64,000 nucleotides of DNA from Coniella vitis (GCA_011317545.1 WUJK01000008.1:2232001-2296000), one strand, 5' to 3'. Numbered from the stretch's first letter, positions 48,281 through 59,891 are shown. Notes: generated by a model not told the origin, from the sequence alone. Numbers and translations are program-made.

Positions 48281-49496
48281 GATCTTCTTTTTGATGTACC
48301 ACTATACCTTTGAATTATTCTCTTGGGTTGCAACAATTTATGGCATATTGATGGCGAGATATTCAATCTTCGCTTCTATGGCGTTTACGTATGGCGTTGG
48401 ACATGGCTGTTCAGTTGTCGGGATAGGCGTATAGAGGCGTGCAAGGAGGCTTGATTGGAATAAGGCATACTGCAACGCGACAAATGGCGTTTTGGGGGGA
48501 GGGAGGCAAGGAGGGCAAGTGGAAGGAGGTTTACACAAAAATAATGAAACACGCTTTTTGTTTGCACTTCAGTCGGATCTTCACTTTGAGATGAAGTTCT
48601 ATGAAGCTTTTTAAATACGGTCAATGTATATATATTTGTTTCCTAGGGCACCATTGACGTGGTACTTGGATGCTCTGATGTGAAATCTTGGCACGATATC
48701 TACGCCAGAGGGTATTGGAGAATGGAATGTTTGCATACTTGCTACTTGCTACTTGAGGCTCCTTGTTTTGACATCAGCCTCGCTCCAGCCTATCAGTGCA
48801 TCTGTCCTCCAACCCCCCTCCTTCTTCCCAATCCGGCCTCCAAATGCAATGGTGATATGGATATAAACCCAACATACTGAAAACAGCCGCTCTCTTTCAA
48901 GAAAAGACCAATGATAAGGCTCATATTCTTTGGCCCTTCATATAAAAAAGAGAAATTAAACAAAATTGAAAGCGCTTCCCGAAAATTCCTCGTATTCCTA
49001 TAACAGGATGGAGTGAGCATTTTCTACCACAATGGAAAGATTGCTTTTCAAGCACCCAGGTTGCTGTTGGCATAGGCGCTATTGTACGTTCCGTGACGCT
49101 TTCAACAGATGGTGGGTGTGGTGAGCCAACCCGGGCTTGCAGGGCTGATTGCGGCGAAAAAACTGCTGACTATTCAAGATGCCTATGATGGAAAATATAC
49201 AGTTATATGATATACTTTATAGTGCTTACATTCTAGCCAAGCACCCGTTCCATGCCTCTCTCTCCAACTGTGTATTCCCGAGTGCATTGGATGTAAACCA
49301 GACAGTGCTCAAGTGGGAGAAGCATTCAGCTAGGTCCTGCTTTTTTTTTTTTTTTTTTTTTTCCTTTTTGCCTTTTTGTTCTTGTTCTTGTTCTTCCGTT
49401 TATTCACCACCACAAAGCAACACGACAAGGGCGACAAAGGTCAAACCAAAATAAGAGACATCAAGCAAGCCCAGCAACTCCAAAAAGACGCGGCAA
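48281..49496. other. convergent intergenic region
   Basis: Lies between the stop codons of the DUF5672 gene (plus) and SEC12 (minus). It has an uninterrupted T-run at 49341-49362 and TTCTTG repeats just after. No gene seen. Confidence 0.6.
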
Positions 49497-51347
49497 CTAA
49501 CCACCCACAAGCCCACCGACCACACCAGCCAGCTCCCCAAAGAGAATTCCCTTGAGCACCGTTTCGCCCATGTCCTCGGCCCAGTGCCCGCCGCTCTTGA
49601 GCCGCTCGCGCCATAGCTTCTTTTGTGGTTCCGACAGGTCGTCCCATTGCTTTGCGTCGTCTGTTCCATCGTTTGTTGTTGTTGTTGTTCTATCCGTTTC
49701 ACCGATCTGCTGCAAAATGATGTCGTTGCCGCCTGGTACAAGGGAGTCGCGGAGAATCAGACCTGGCGGGAGTTTCTGGTCACGGTTGGTACGTGCCGTG
49801 GTTGCCATCCCGGCGTGTTGCTCCAAAAGACGTGCGAGAAACCCAGCGTGAGGCGAAGGCGATGAAGCGGGAACAGCATGAAGGCTCGAGGGAAGCCACT
49901 TGTGGCCTCCCACGACAGGCTTGCTGAAACCCTTCACTTCAAGAACACCCTGGAGCAAGACGCCGATGAGGAGGAACACACCCGCAATGAAGATGAAGAG
50001 GCTTGTTGGGTCAGGCGCCTGGGGCTTTACTACGGTCACATAGCGCGGGACACGGGGAGGGCCTGCGCCGCGGCGCGTCTTGGTGGCCTTGTCAAAGTGC
50101 TTCTTGAGAGCGATGTGCTGGACCTTGAGGGTGTTGCTGACGGAGATGCTGGCGAGCTTGAGGTACTGCGTCTTGACGGCGCCGGGTTTGGGCGGTGTGA
50201 AGTGTGAGAAGCACAGGTTTGTGACCATGGCTGGGTGAACGTCGCGGAGGAGTTGAAGAGGGTGGAGGTTGGTGAGGAGATCGACGTCACCGACGATTTG
50301 GTGGTCGAGCGAGTAGAGTTGGATGGAGAAGTCGTTGCTGGCGATGGCGATGACGAACTGCGCGTCACCTAGCTTTGCGTCTGGCGAGGCGATCGGGCTG
50401 AGATTCGCAATCGCGAGGCCGGTCGCTTTGGCGCCTGTCGAGTGCCGGGGCAGTTTTGTGTTTACACAGATGCGGGCCGTTGCATCGGGTTTGCCAGGTT
50501 TGGGGAGACGGAAGCCATAGAGGAGGATGCCACCGGGACGCGGCAAGTTGGCAACGGCAAAGGCAAAGCCCGGTGAAAGGTAGCGTATGCAGCGAAAAGA
50601 AGGGCGCACATCGTCCGAAGGCATGGTGTAGATGCATCGTGCCTCGGTCTCGGTGGTCTTGCCGTCGCCGCTGCTGGACACGTCAAAGGTATAGATGCCG
50701 TACTCGTCGCAATACATGACTTGATAGCTCTTGTCGGCCAGCTGGATAACGTCCAAGTCGACAGCCTCCCTTTTCAGGTCCAGCGCGCCCCTTGGCTGCG
50801 GCGCGACGTTGGTTCCCGCGTCCACCTCAAAAAGTGCAATCTGCGAGTCGTTGGAAGTGCCTGTGGCCACTGCGCCAAACTGTGGCGCGCCCGCAAAGGG
50901 CTGCGTCAGGCGCAGCAAGCGCTGGTAGGTATTGGGGTCATCGGTCTTGAAGAGGGAGGACCGGCTGAGCTCTGCGATGCGGGCGGGGAGGACGGCGTTG
51001 GCCTTTGGCTGCTCGGCGCTCAAGACGCGAAAGTGCTCGTTCTTGCCCTTTGCCAGCTGCTCAGGGCCCGCATTGATGCCGGCGTACAGGAGGGTGGCAG
51101 TGCCCTTGCGCTGGCCGGCGGCGAGGGTAGTGACATTGTCTTCATCCTTACTAAGGACAATTTCGCCGGTTACCGCGAGGGCGTCGCGCGACGTGGCATT
51201 GAGCGAGGTGATTTTGTTGCCGACGCCAGTGCGACTCGCGCCGCCGCCGCCGCCTACAAACAGACGGTTCGAGTCGTTGGGGTCAAAGTCGCAGCCATAG
51301 AGAGGGTAGTCGAGAGTGATTTTGGCTTCAGGGAACGGTGGAGGCAT
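49497..51347 (-). CDS. SEC12: SEC12, guanine nucleotide exchange factor for Sar1
   Basis: Single exon of 616 aa from the ATG at 51347; the frame is open slightly upstream but without ATG. The N-terminus carries the Sec12 K-loop: RLFVGGGGGASRTGVGNKI (about residues 28-46), with the glycine run and conserved Asn44. A WD40-like propeller follows (blades around DNVTTLAAG, YGIYTFDVSS, FRCIRYLSPGFAFA and FVIAIASNDFSIQLYSLD). One membrane helix (SLFIFIAGVFLLIGVLLQG) near residue 450 separates the cytosolic catalytic domain from a lumenal tail of about 145 residues. SEC12 in the ER membrane loads Sar1 with GTP and so starts COPII coat assembly. The lumenal tail is low in complexity and ends in a Gly/Val-rich stretch. 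The call rests on the K-loop and topology. Confidence 0.93.
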   Translation of the reverse strand: MPPPFPEAKITLDYPLYGCDFDPNDSNRLFVGGGGGASRTGVGNKITSLNATSRDALAVTGEIVLSKDEDNVTTLAAGQRKGTATLLYAGINAGPEQLAKGKNEHFRVLSAEQPKANAVLPARIAELSRSSLFKTDDPNTYQRLLRLTQPFAGAPQFGAVATGTSNDSQIALFEVDAGTNVAPQPRGALDLKREAVDLDVIQLADKSYQVMYCDEYGIYTFDVSSSGDGKTTETEARCIYTMPSDDVRPSFRCIRYLSPGFAFAVANLPRPGGILLYGFRLPKPGKPDATARICVNTKLPRHSTGAKATGLAIANLSPIASPDAKLGDAQFVIAIASNDFSIQLYSLDHQIVGDVDLLTNLHPLQLLRDVHPAMVTNLCFSHFTPPKPGAVKTQYLKLASISVSNTLKVQHIALKKHFDKATKTRRGAGPPRVPRYVTVVKPQAPDPTSLFIFIAGVFLLIGVLLQGVLEVKGFSKPVVGGHKWLPSSLHAVPASSPSPHAGFLARLLEQHAGMATTARTNRDQKLPPGLILRDSLVPGGNDIILQQIGETDRTTTTTNDGTDDAKQWDDLSEPQKKLWRERLKSGGHWAEDMGETVLKGILFGELAGVVGGLVGG

Positions 51348-52463
51348 TGTGTCGTGGAAGAGGAGGCATGCTAGGTTTGGTCGAAATGGTGGTGTTGACA
51401 AAGACTTGGGACGGGTGGATTGCTTGCAGCAGCGTGGCCTTGAGGAAGCGAGGGCAGCGGTACCTATCGATTGATGACGATGTAGCTGAGCTCAGCGTGG
51501 GCCCAGCGCTGTGGGCAGGCCGAGTCGCAGCCTGCAGAATGCGACAGCTGCTGCCATGTGCCTGTACTCACTACGTAGGGGCTGGTAGGCCCTGCAAGTT
51601 TGGGGGCTGGGATTACTCTGCAGGCCATGTGTATATGTAATCAGGCCTCTCAGATCTCAACGTCATCAGTGCTCAGTCAGCCAACCACCAATCCAGCAAA
51701 AGCAACCACGCCCGCATCAAGGCCTAGTACATAGTATTGATCATCAATAAGAGGGCAAATATTGGAAGACAGAAAGGAAAAGAAAAAGAAACAAGCGTAG
51801 TGTGCACGTATAGATTCGTTATGTATATACCATGGTAGCATCTCGGGTGATGTGTTTCATTGCATCTGGAGCCAAGTTTGCATACTCATCTTCTGATATC
51901 CGAACCACTAATAGGTCTTCCCCGGATTTAGCCTTTGGCCAATTACACATCACGAGCCGCCTGATATACCGGCCTCAATATATCATTTTGACGGTTGTGT
52001 ACTATGAGTGCCCATCGTAGCTATTGTCTCCAGTCAATGGTTGTTTTCAAATTCCCAGATGGATTGAGGGGCCCTTCTAGTACGCCAATAGCAAGCACAG
52101 CGCCACAATCTCGTGTTAGGCTGCCCGTTGAATGCTGAGGACCTGGGTCTCTGCAACTCCAGAAGATGGGGATTGAGGGGAAAAAGAGAAGAGACGTTAT
52201 TGTGGTCGCACTGGCTGCAGCCATGTACCCAGCCCAAGGCGCCAAAAAAAAGGGCCAACTCATCCCAACCAGTGCAGGTTGTTCCTCTTGCACAACCCAA
52301 TGAGGTGTAACAGAGCAGCAAGTGGGCAGCCATCCTGCTGTACATAGCACCCCGTTGTTGTAAAGCAAGTCTGTCGGAAATAACGGTCTCACCCAGGTTG
52401 AATCTTTTCAGCCGCCACTGTGCAACAAAGTGACAGTGAGGCTTGTAGTGCGTGTTCGGGATA

Positions 52464-55052
52464 TACTATGTAACAAGCAACTCTTACATAGTACTTTCAC
52501 AATCGGTGCCAACGTGATCAAGCCGCACGTGGTTATGAAACAGACAGTTGGGAACTCCATACACAACCTTGGAAGACATGAAGACGAGAGGCCGCCAGCT
52601 CGAGTGTCCGCCTCGGTGGATAACGTCCAATCTGCCAAATGTATAGGCATCCCGTCCTCCCGTTCACCCCCTTCCTCTCCCCTAGCAACCGTCTCCACCC
52701 AGCACATGAACCCCGCCCAAGATGCAAAGTCTTGGCAGGGAGTATACTTGTAAAGCAGCCAGTCGCTTGAGTCGCTTCTCAAACCCACGAAATGAGGGCG
52801 TACCCATGAAATCACAACTGACTTGGAGACTGCTATCATACAATGGCACTAGTTTCGTTCCTTTGCTCGCTCGTGCTTGCATATACTAAAGTATGTCCGT
52901 ATGGAGGCGCGCATTCGTTGCTGATCCCGACGACACTGCCACAGCCATGTGGGAAAGGGAGACATGACTATGCTGCGCATCTCAATCTTTTCTTGGTGAG
53001 AATGAGTAAAGTAAGGGGGATGCCAAGCCTATTTTGTAATCCATGGGTATATAGTAATCGTGCCTTTCTTTTTGTGTGTGTCCTGATCTGGACTCACCGG
53101 TATTGACAAACGGGATGAGACAAGAATCAAGAGTGGAAAACACTGGACGGCCATGATTGTGCAAGGAGTGACCGGAGCAAATATTCTACGGAACATACTG
53201 GCCTAGGTGCATACTAGCGGTCAGAAATAAATGAGGAGATCTCTTGCGTCCTCTTGTCTCTCTCGCATGGCCTGCCAGCCTTATTTCCGCAATCCCTTGT
53301 AGAATGAGAGATTGCAAGATCGAAAAGTGACTTTCTTCCACGCCCAGAATTGGACGCTGCAACGGGGCCTTTTCTGTTTGTGAGATTGCGCTGGTCTACC
53401 GCCATGCTCTCACTGTCCCTCTGGCGAGATTTGAATGGCTCAACACTGTGGTAGGCGGAGGGGTCCGACTGAGCAGGGACCGACCCCAATTTGGGAAATA
53501 TCGACCTGCAAAAAGGACGGATCGTATGGAGTCTGCATATCAGGGAAAAAAGAGGGTCAATGCTTTGAGGGGTTAAGATGAGGCTGGTCTGTTGGGTGCG
53601 CCGTGCTTCCTACATAGTATGATGTGCACTTAAGTAAACGGAGCAGAGGAGCGATCCCGCCAAAAGAGGGCTTTCAAGTCTGGTGGTGAAGTTGGTGGTC
53701 AAGTGGTAGACCGACGTACAGTGCTCAGTACAGTACAGTGCAGCTTACGGCCCCATGGAAATTATGGGCGCCCATTGTTTCGGACTAGCGGGGCTGACAG
53801 GGGCTTTGACCAATCCAGGGTGGGCCAGCCTCAAACTTTCCGCGAATGCTATGTACTATGTACTCGGACAACCTTGGAGTTGTGGACAAACCGCGACCCC
53901 ACCGTTCCTGATGTCACAGCCCGCTTCCCTTTGAGCAGACAGAATCGTTAGATCAACCTTTTCCTCGGTGCTTTTGTCGCATTTTCCCGATTTCTGAAAG
54001 GATCTTTTCTTAGTCTTACAAGACCATGCAACAAGGCGAGTACACCATTTTCGAGCACAAGCTACAAGCAACGGGCCCGCCACGTTGCCGTTTTTAGTAG
54101 TTAGAACCTGCATCGGCAAAGCGTCCCTGCATTAGCGTTCAGGAAGGAGCGGCCGTCAAGAGGCTAGACGGCCCCATTCTCATCTTTTGGCAGGGCACGG
54201 CACTACTGTGAGTTACTCAAGTACTTAACCCGCGACTTGACCATTTAATTGGCCCAGTTGACGTTCCGGCCGGGCTGGTTGGCTGGCCATGGTCGTGAAT
54301 GATTCTCGAATCAGGGAGCCTATTCGGCCAAATTACCCTTTGGCCCTGAGTGATCGATCTCAGAAGAGGAACGGGCCAGTCAGGGTAGTCAGCCAAGAAA
54401 CACTTTGTTTGCCCAATTTTTGTCCTTTGAAGATCGGCAAAGGCAAACAAATGACTCGGGCTATGCTGCATGCAGACTGAGCCAAGCAGTGTCTGTTTGC
54501 GTTTTGCATCGCTTTTCTAGAGAGGGTGGGGGGTGTTTACCAACAGACGGGAAACAAATGAATGAGCGTGCCGCTGTCGCAAACCACAGCCGATCCTGAC
54601 AGTCTTGGAAGTCCAAGTACTATGTACTATGTATGATGTGTACTACTATAGCAGTCCTGGTATATAGTAGTGGATGACAGGCTGCAAAGGTACCTGCGTC
54701 CCAACCCCTGCAAAAACCACTTTACAACCTTATTTCCCCTCTGTGCCTCTCTTGTTCGTCCGTGCCTGCTTTGATTTTTTTTTTTCTCTTTCGCCCAAAG
54801 CCGTCCTTTGGGATTGCACCGCCCGCCACCCAACTGTGGCACCAACGTACAAGCATCATCCACTGAACCTGTTGGGGCGGTAATTCGGCTCTGGGCTTGC
54901 TGACAATGGACTGTTGGTGCGATGATCAAAGCTGGTGCATTGTTCAGGATTGTGCCTAAATTGGGCACTCTTTTGGAGCACTCCCGTCATAAGTATTTTC
55001 TGTTTTGCAAGACGGATGTACTATGTAATTGTGTCCGATATACTACATAGTA
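52464..55052. repeat. cluster of dispersed TACATAGTA/TACTATGTA motifs
   Basis: Eight exact copies of the 9-mer in about 2.6 kb, in both orientations. Some overlap (54618 and 54625) and some face each other (55018 and 55044; 52464 and 52485). No coding frame runs through them. Confidence 0.8.
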
Positions 55053-55568
55053 TGTACTGTGCATCATTGAGCGTCTAAGGCGTGCCTAAAGAGCAGCCAT
55101 CATCAGCTTTGCTTGGAACAAGCGCTGGATCAGCACGCCTCACGACAAAAGGGATTTCTGCAGTGGACGTTGGCCTGAAGCAGGTGGGCAATGGGTAATC
55201 GAGGGCGTTGTTGCACGGCTTCGGCAGTGCTAGTAGCCAAGTCTGAGGCCAAGACATGGCAGCACCCAACCAAAGCCATCAGTGCAGTCCAGCGTGTATC
55301 TTCCCCGGTGCGCCGCCAGCGACCGCTCGGCTCTTTGCTTCGGGCCCTTTCGTGGTGGCTATGATACCGCCATCCACTGAAGCTGGGATGTCCCTGGCGC
55401 CGAGGGCCTCTCGCCTCTCGCCTCCACCGCACCCCTGATTTTGAGCGTGCAGGGGGGCCCCGCCGCCAACCCATGCATATTGCAATTTCCCACGAGATCC
55501 TCTGTGGACCGGCAGACTGGCAGACGGTCGGCCTGGCTCGCACCGTTTGCTATTCATGGCCTGGTGGT

Positions 55569-55574
55569 TATAAA
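55569..55574 (+). promoter_or_regulatory. TATA box candidate of the wall-protein gene
   Basis: TATAAA lies 234 bp before the ATG of the predicted GPI-anchored protein and is followed by a long CT-rich tract, a common arrangement at strongly expressed fungal genes. Confidence 0.45.
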
Positions 55575-55807
55575 CACTGCCTTCTCGTTCCTCCTTCTGC
55601 CCTCGCCGTCCGCTTCCCTTCCACTCTCTCTAGCCCACCAAGCCGCTTCTTCTCCTTCAACCAGACTCCTTGTCACCAACTTTGACCTCGGTCGTCCATT
55701 CATTCACACGCAAACCTAACAACCTTCGCCAGCAAAGCCTTGAGCTTCTCGCACACCACACTCTCTTCCCAACCTTCCCACCAAACCAACTGCACCAACC
55801 CGCCAAA

Positions 55808-56794
55808 ATGCGTTCCGTTATCTTCGCTGCCGGCTTCGTTGCCCCTGCCCTCGCTGCCATCGGCCAGGCTGCTCCCTCCTCCTCCTCCTCCTCCTCCTCC
55901 TCCGAGGTTGCCCACTCGACCGTCTACAGCACTGAGTTGATCACCATCACCTCTTGCGCCGCCACCGTCACCGACTGCCCTGCGCGCTCCACCTCGTAAG
56001 CTCATCCCGTGGTGGGATCCCGTTGGACAACGGCCAGGTCTTGTTCTAACAGAGATTCTGTAGCATCTCCTCCAAGGTCCACACCTTGACCGCCAGCGAG
56101 GGCACCACCCTGGCCCTGACCTCGACCTCGTCGGCTGCTGCTACCGTTGCCACCCCCACCGACACCTTCATCAGCGCCACTGTTCCCGCCAGCTCGGCCG
56201 CCACTGTCGTCAGCTCCGTTTCCCCGGCTGACCAGTCCGCCCCCGCCAGCAGTGCCTCGAGCTCTGCCGCCGCGGTCGTCGTCAGCTCCGTCTCCCCCGT
56301 TGACCAGTCCGCTCCCGCCAACGGTGCCTCGAGCTCTGCCGCCGCTACCGCCGTCAGCTCCGTCTCCCCTGTCGGCCAGACCGTCTCTGTTCAGGGCTAC
56401 TCCTCCATCTCTCCCGCTCAGAGCTCCGGCGCCGCTGCTGCCCAGTGCCCCAGCTACTCTGTCCAGACCATCTCGACCTCGGTCACGACTGTCATCCCCA
56501 CTGTCATCTACTCGACCGTTTCCATCCCCTGCGCCACCACCACCGGTGGAAGCTCTCCCGTCAGTGCGACTGGCAGCACCACTGGTGCTCGCAACGCTAC
56601 GTAAGTCGCATCCATTTGAATCTTGGGACGAGATGTGTGTGTGTGTCTTGCAGTGGTACAGCAAACTAACCAAAAGTTTCATCTATAGTATCACTAGCTC
56701 CAGCCCCACTGGCATCGTCACTGCTGGTGCTGCCTCCTTCGGTGCCTCTGGTGCCCTGGCTGCCGTTGCTGGTCTCGTTGCCATGCTGGCTTAA
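55808..56794 (+). CDS. Ser/Thr/Ala-rich secreted protein, predicted GPI-anchored wall protein
   Basis: Three exons, 55808-55995, 56064-56600 and 56689-56794, giving 276 aa; all junctions use GTAAG donors and keep the frame. A signal peptide (MRSVIFAAGFVAPALA) is followed by a serine run and Cys-containing segments (ITSCAATVTDCPA). The middle holds about 2.5 copies of a 24-residue repeat starting SVSPADQSAPA. A second Cys segment (AQCPSYSVQT ... IYSTVSIPCATT) comes next. The C-terminus ends in a small-residue, hydrophobic tail (GASGALAAVAGLVAMLA) typical of a GPI signal. Such proteins are heavily O-glycosylated and sit in the cell wall or membrane. Codon use is strongly biased to C-ending codons, suggesting high expression. 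No enzyme domain is seen. Confidence 0.86.
56209..56376 (+). repeat. 72-bp coding tandem repeat
   Basis: Two full and one partial 72 bp units, each encoding a 24-residue Ser/Ala-rich repeat that begins SVSP. The period is a multiple of three, so length variation would not shift the frame. Confidence 0.85.
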
Positions 56795-58962
56795 GTCAAA
56801 CTCCTGGCAATCATCTCATGACTAGGGGATTTTGGGGTGGCAAAAGGGAAAGCAGAGCAATATGCTAATTCATCATATGAGGCGTTGGATCAAAAACAAA
56901 CACATATGGATAGCATTTGTCTGTGATTGATGCTTGCATCTTTTTTGTGTGCTATTTTTGTTTGCGTTGGACATATTCTTGAGCGGTCATTTTTTTCTTC
57001 TTCTACTGTGTTGTGGTGGTGGATGTGTGTAACTTAATCTTCGTTGTTGTGTGTTGTGAGTCAACCCTGGAAGTTCCCCATGGGATCATCACCGGAGCTC
57101 AGACGACTACCCTTTTTCCGTTTGGAAATCAAAAGACAAACAAAAACTCGTTATTATTCTTTTTGGATACTGTGATTGTCCCTTTCGGCAAGTTATTTTG
57201 ATAAGAATATGAGTGGTGAAGGACAAGATGGGCCCTCACACAGACACACACACAGACAGAGACATAAGACAAGAACAGACGCCGGGAAAAGGAGACCACC
57301 CCCACCCCCCCCAAAAAAAAAGCTGAAACCAGCGTGGCACGGGGCCGTCCCGCTGGCAGCGGCACACGATTCTGCCGCGCTCGGCCGGCTTTGCTCCCAC
57401 CCAGTCTGTACATAGTAAACGGAAAGAGAGCTCATTTGGGGCGGATGATGTGTCTCAGACATTTGCAGCTGGGTCTCTGATCAGTGTGCGTAGTAGTCTG
57501 TTGCTAATCAAACATATGAACCATCCACTTCATCAATGCGAACCGGTCAGTCCTTTGTTGTACATACGTATGTACGTACGTACGTACGGGAGACGTCAAG
57601 TACTATATATATTCAACCTTGAGAAAGAAAGAAAGAACAAGGAATAATAATGGGGGGCTGTGTCATGGAGGAGGGGTTTACTCTGTGTTTCGAAACATAT
57701 TAAACAAGAAGATGGGTTTTGGGTGTGCGTTTTTGGACATGGTACAGGGCATCAGATCGCTTGACCGAGCGTGTGAACAGGCATGGGATGGTCTAGAGTA
57801 CAATGTACGAGTAGCTTAGCAGGTTGCGGCCTGGGACTATGTCTGATTAAAGGTGCGCTTATTCGGTTGGCTCTTGGTCTTTTTTATTTGTTTTTTTTTA
57901 TATGGACTTGGGAGGGTTTCGCCCATCCGAAACATCTATAGATGTGTGACTTTGGGTCTGCTGTTGGTACATAAATGGAGAAAGTCAGGCAGGGTTTTCC
58001 TTCGTTCTATATTTTATGTTGAGGAACAGTAGTACAATGGGCATGTTGGTGTTTTGATTGGTTGATGTTGAACTGGAAGCTTGATGGAGGACCTTTTGTG
58101 TCGCTAGTGGAAAGATGTTCTTGTAATCCCGCATAGGCACTGTTCGAGAGAAAAAAAAGGCTTCCTGAGATATGACTGATGAGTTCCTGACGAAATAATA
58201 TGCGTAGGTAGCAATGCTTGAGATATCTCGTCTGCCAAACGAGCAGGACGGTTAGTCTTACTTGTAACAAGGAAAGTCAACTTGACTCTGCCGTATAACA
58301 CATTTCCAGCATCTGAGTATGGGCCTCTTGGTCTGCTTCAAACCTTCCATCGACGTGTCTTGGTTGGTGATTACAGACAGAGATGGCCACTCTTGAACAC
58401 TCACCCGTCTGCGCCAGCATATTTTGTTTGTAAACTCTCCAATATTGCATTCGACCTCCAAAAGCCAAACTAATCTGCTAAGGATCCTTTATCCGTATAA
58501 CAACTGCCGCAGTAGACTCTATTCCACAACGATGAAAACTCAGTCGTCCTCGGAAACGCTTGCCTAATGGCAGACCGGGTATGTAAGTGTGTGGGCGTTG
58601 TGGAAACCACATGTCGACCTCGGGGGAGGCACGCAGTCCAATATCAGAGAGTCAGGTCCTTAGACTTTGGCCATTGGTAAGTTTCTGCACCTCAGACTAA
58701 CAAAGTCAGCGTTTGGAATCCGGAAGACACAATGAACACAAGAGAAGGCTCATCAAATGATAAAAAGTGGAATATTGACATACATCGTGGAAGGTCATGA
58801 CCGAGGTATTCCAGGACGATTCAAAAGATTGATCAAATGCCCTCGACCTCCAGCTGGGATCAATTCTTCCTCACTGTAGTGCTGCAGGTAGGCACTGTCA
58901 ACGCATTGCCTGCATCGCCCGCAGGCCCCAGCCTATCATGTTGACAAGCTCGTCCAAGTCCG
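56795..58962. other. 2.2-kb gap, no supported gene
   Basis: 3' flank of the wall-protein gene and 3' flank of the small secreted gene. It contains a C-run/A-run junction at 57305-57321, one dispersed 9-mer at 57409, and a (GTAC)n run at 57561-57588. No protein-like frame. Confidence 0.5.
57561..57588. repeat. (GTAC)n run
   Basis: TACATACGTATGTACG followed by further GTAC units. GTAC is self-complementary, so the run can pair with itself. Confidence 0.85.
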
Positions 58963-59291
58963 CTAATAGGTAAGCGGCTCGTTGTTCTGCTCACCGCCAC
59001 CGTTGACGTTGCCATTGCCGATGTCATTGATGCCCGGGCCTAGGTGCGGCAGAATGGGGAGGTCTTCATTGCGGGCATCAATGGTGTGAAGGTTGCCATG
59101 TCCTGGGATAACTCGAGGGCCCTTATTCTTGGGCGGATGGGGAGGAGCCTGTGCAAATGTCTGTTAGGGGAGTGGAACTTCTCTCAGATTCGATGTCAAG
59201 CCTTATTGAACGGCCTGGTTGAGATTCGACCTACAGCTTGAACAAGAACAGTGACCAGCAGGGGCACAAGATAGATAGAGGGTAGCTTCAT
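58963..59291 (-). CDS. small predicted secreted protein (about 80 aa), unrecognised
   Basis: Two exons assembled by hand: 59291-59235 and 59148-58963, an 80-residue product. The intron is 86 bp with donor GTAGGT after Gln-Ala. An alternative acceptor at 59160 would add four residues (TFAQ) in frame. Exon 1 is a clean signal peptide (MKLPSIYLVPLLVTVLVQA). The mature part is rich in Pro, Gly, Asn and Asp (APPHPPKNKGPRVIPGHG, then LHTIDARNEDLPILPHLG) and has no Cys. The frame is uninterrupted to the TAG and splicing is phase 0. I recognise no family. It could be a secreted peptide or effector-like protein, but only its secretion is suggested by the sequence. Confidence 0.6.
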
Positions 59292-59639
59292 CTTGATTGT
59301 GTGGACGAGCAAGATTGTGTTGTCAGATGGTACTTTGTCCCGAATCTTCTTTTGTGAGGAGGTAGAGGGCTTCTGTCGGCTGAAGCTCAATCAACAGTTG
59401 GTTACTGGGCTGATGAAGGCTGATGGAATTCAAAAAGCCTCTAGAAGCTTGTGGGCAAAAAGGGAGCTGTTTACAGTTGCAACGTGGGGGGCACCTGCCA
59501 GCTCTACGCCAGTGAGTCACGAAATCGACCTCTTCACAACCCGGCGTCCAGGGCTGTAAAAGGCTTTGGTCGAGCCTTCCATGTTTGTTCATGTCCAGGT
59601 GAAGCTCAAGCCACACGAGTACTGCCTAACAGTCTGCCA

Positions 59640-59891
59640 TCAAAATTCGCACTGGAATGAATACTCCTCGAGCTTCATCGTCCGCGAGAGGCTCAAATAG
59701 TACGAATATAGCTGAAATATATAGATTTGGCGGTCGTCATCACTGCCGGTAAACACCTGGCCTACGACTGCATCACCCAGGCGAATGACGTGGAGACGCT
59801 GGATATCTGAGAGTGCAGACGCACGCTCGAGTTGCGAGACCACGGCAACCACCTCATCGCTGAACTCCGTCGCATGCTTAGTTTGAGCCAT
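59640..59891 (-). CDS. tentative small hypothetical protein (83 aa)
   Basis: An ATG at 59891 opens an 83-residue frame starting MAQTKHATEFSDEVVAVV. It has balanced composition, two amphipathic stretches (AVVSQLERASALSDIQRLHVI) and no signal peptide or known motif. It could equally be one exon of a longer gene or chance. Kept only because the first two thirds read like protein. Confidence 0.28.
   Translation of the reverse strand: MAQTKHATEFSDEVVAVVSQLERASALSDIQRLHVIRLGDAVVGQVFTGSDDDRQIYIFQLYSYYLSLSRTMKLEEYSFQCEF

Larger units (their letters stand above)
51348..55807. other. 4.5-kb gap, no supported gene
   Basis: Only short frames. This gap is the second cluster of the dispersed 9-mer, with copies at 51728, 52464, 52485, 53611, 53854, 54618, 54625, 55018 and 55044. 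A TATAAA box at 55569-55574 and the CT-rich stretch after it fit the promoter and leader of the wall-protein gene starting at 55808. Confidence 0.5.

Noticed and set aside
49341..49362. 22-base T-run considered as a retroelement poly(A) tail on the minus strand
   Set aside because: No reverse-transcriptase remnant or target-site duplication was seen beside it. It may simply be a homopolymer in a 3' flank.
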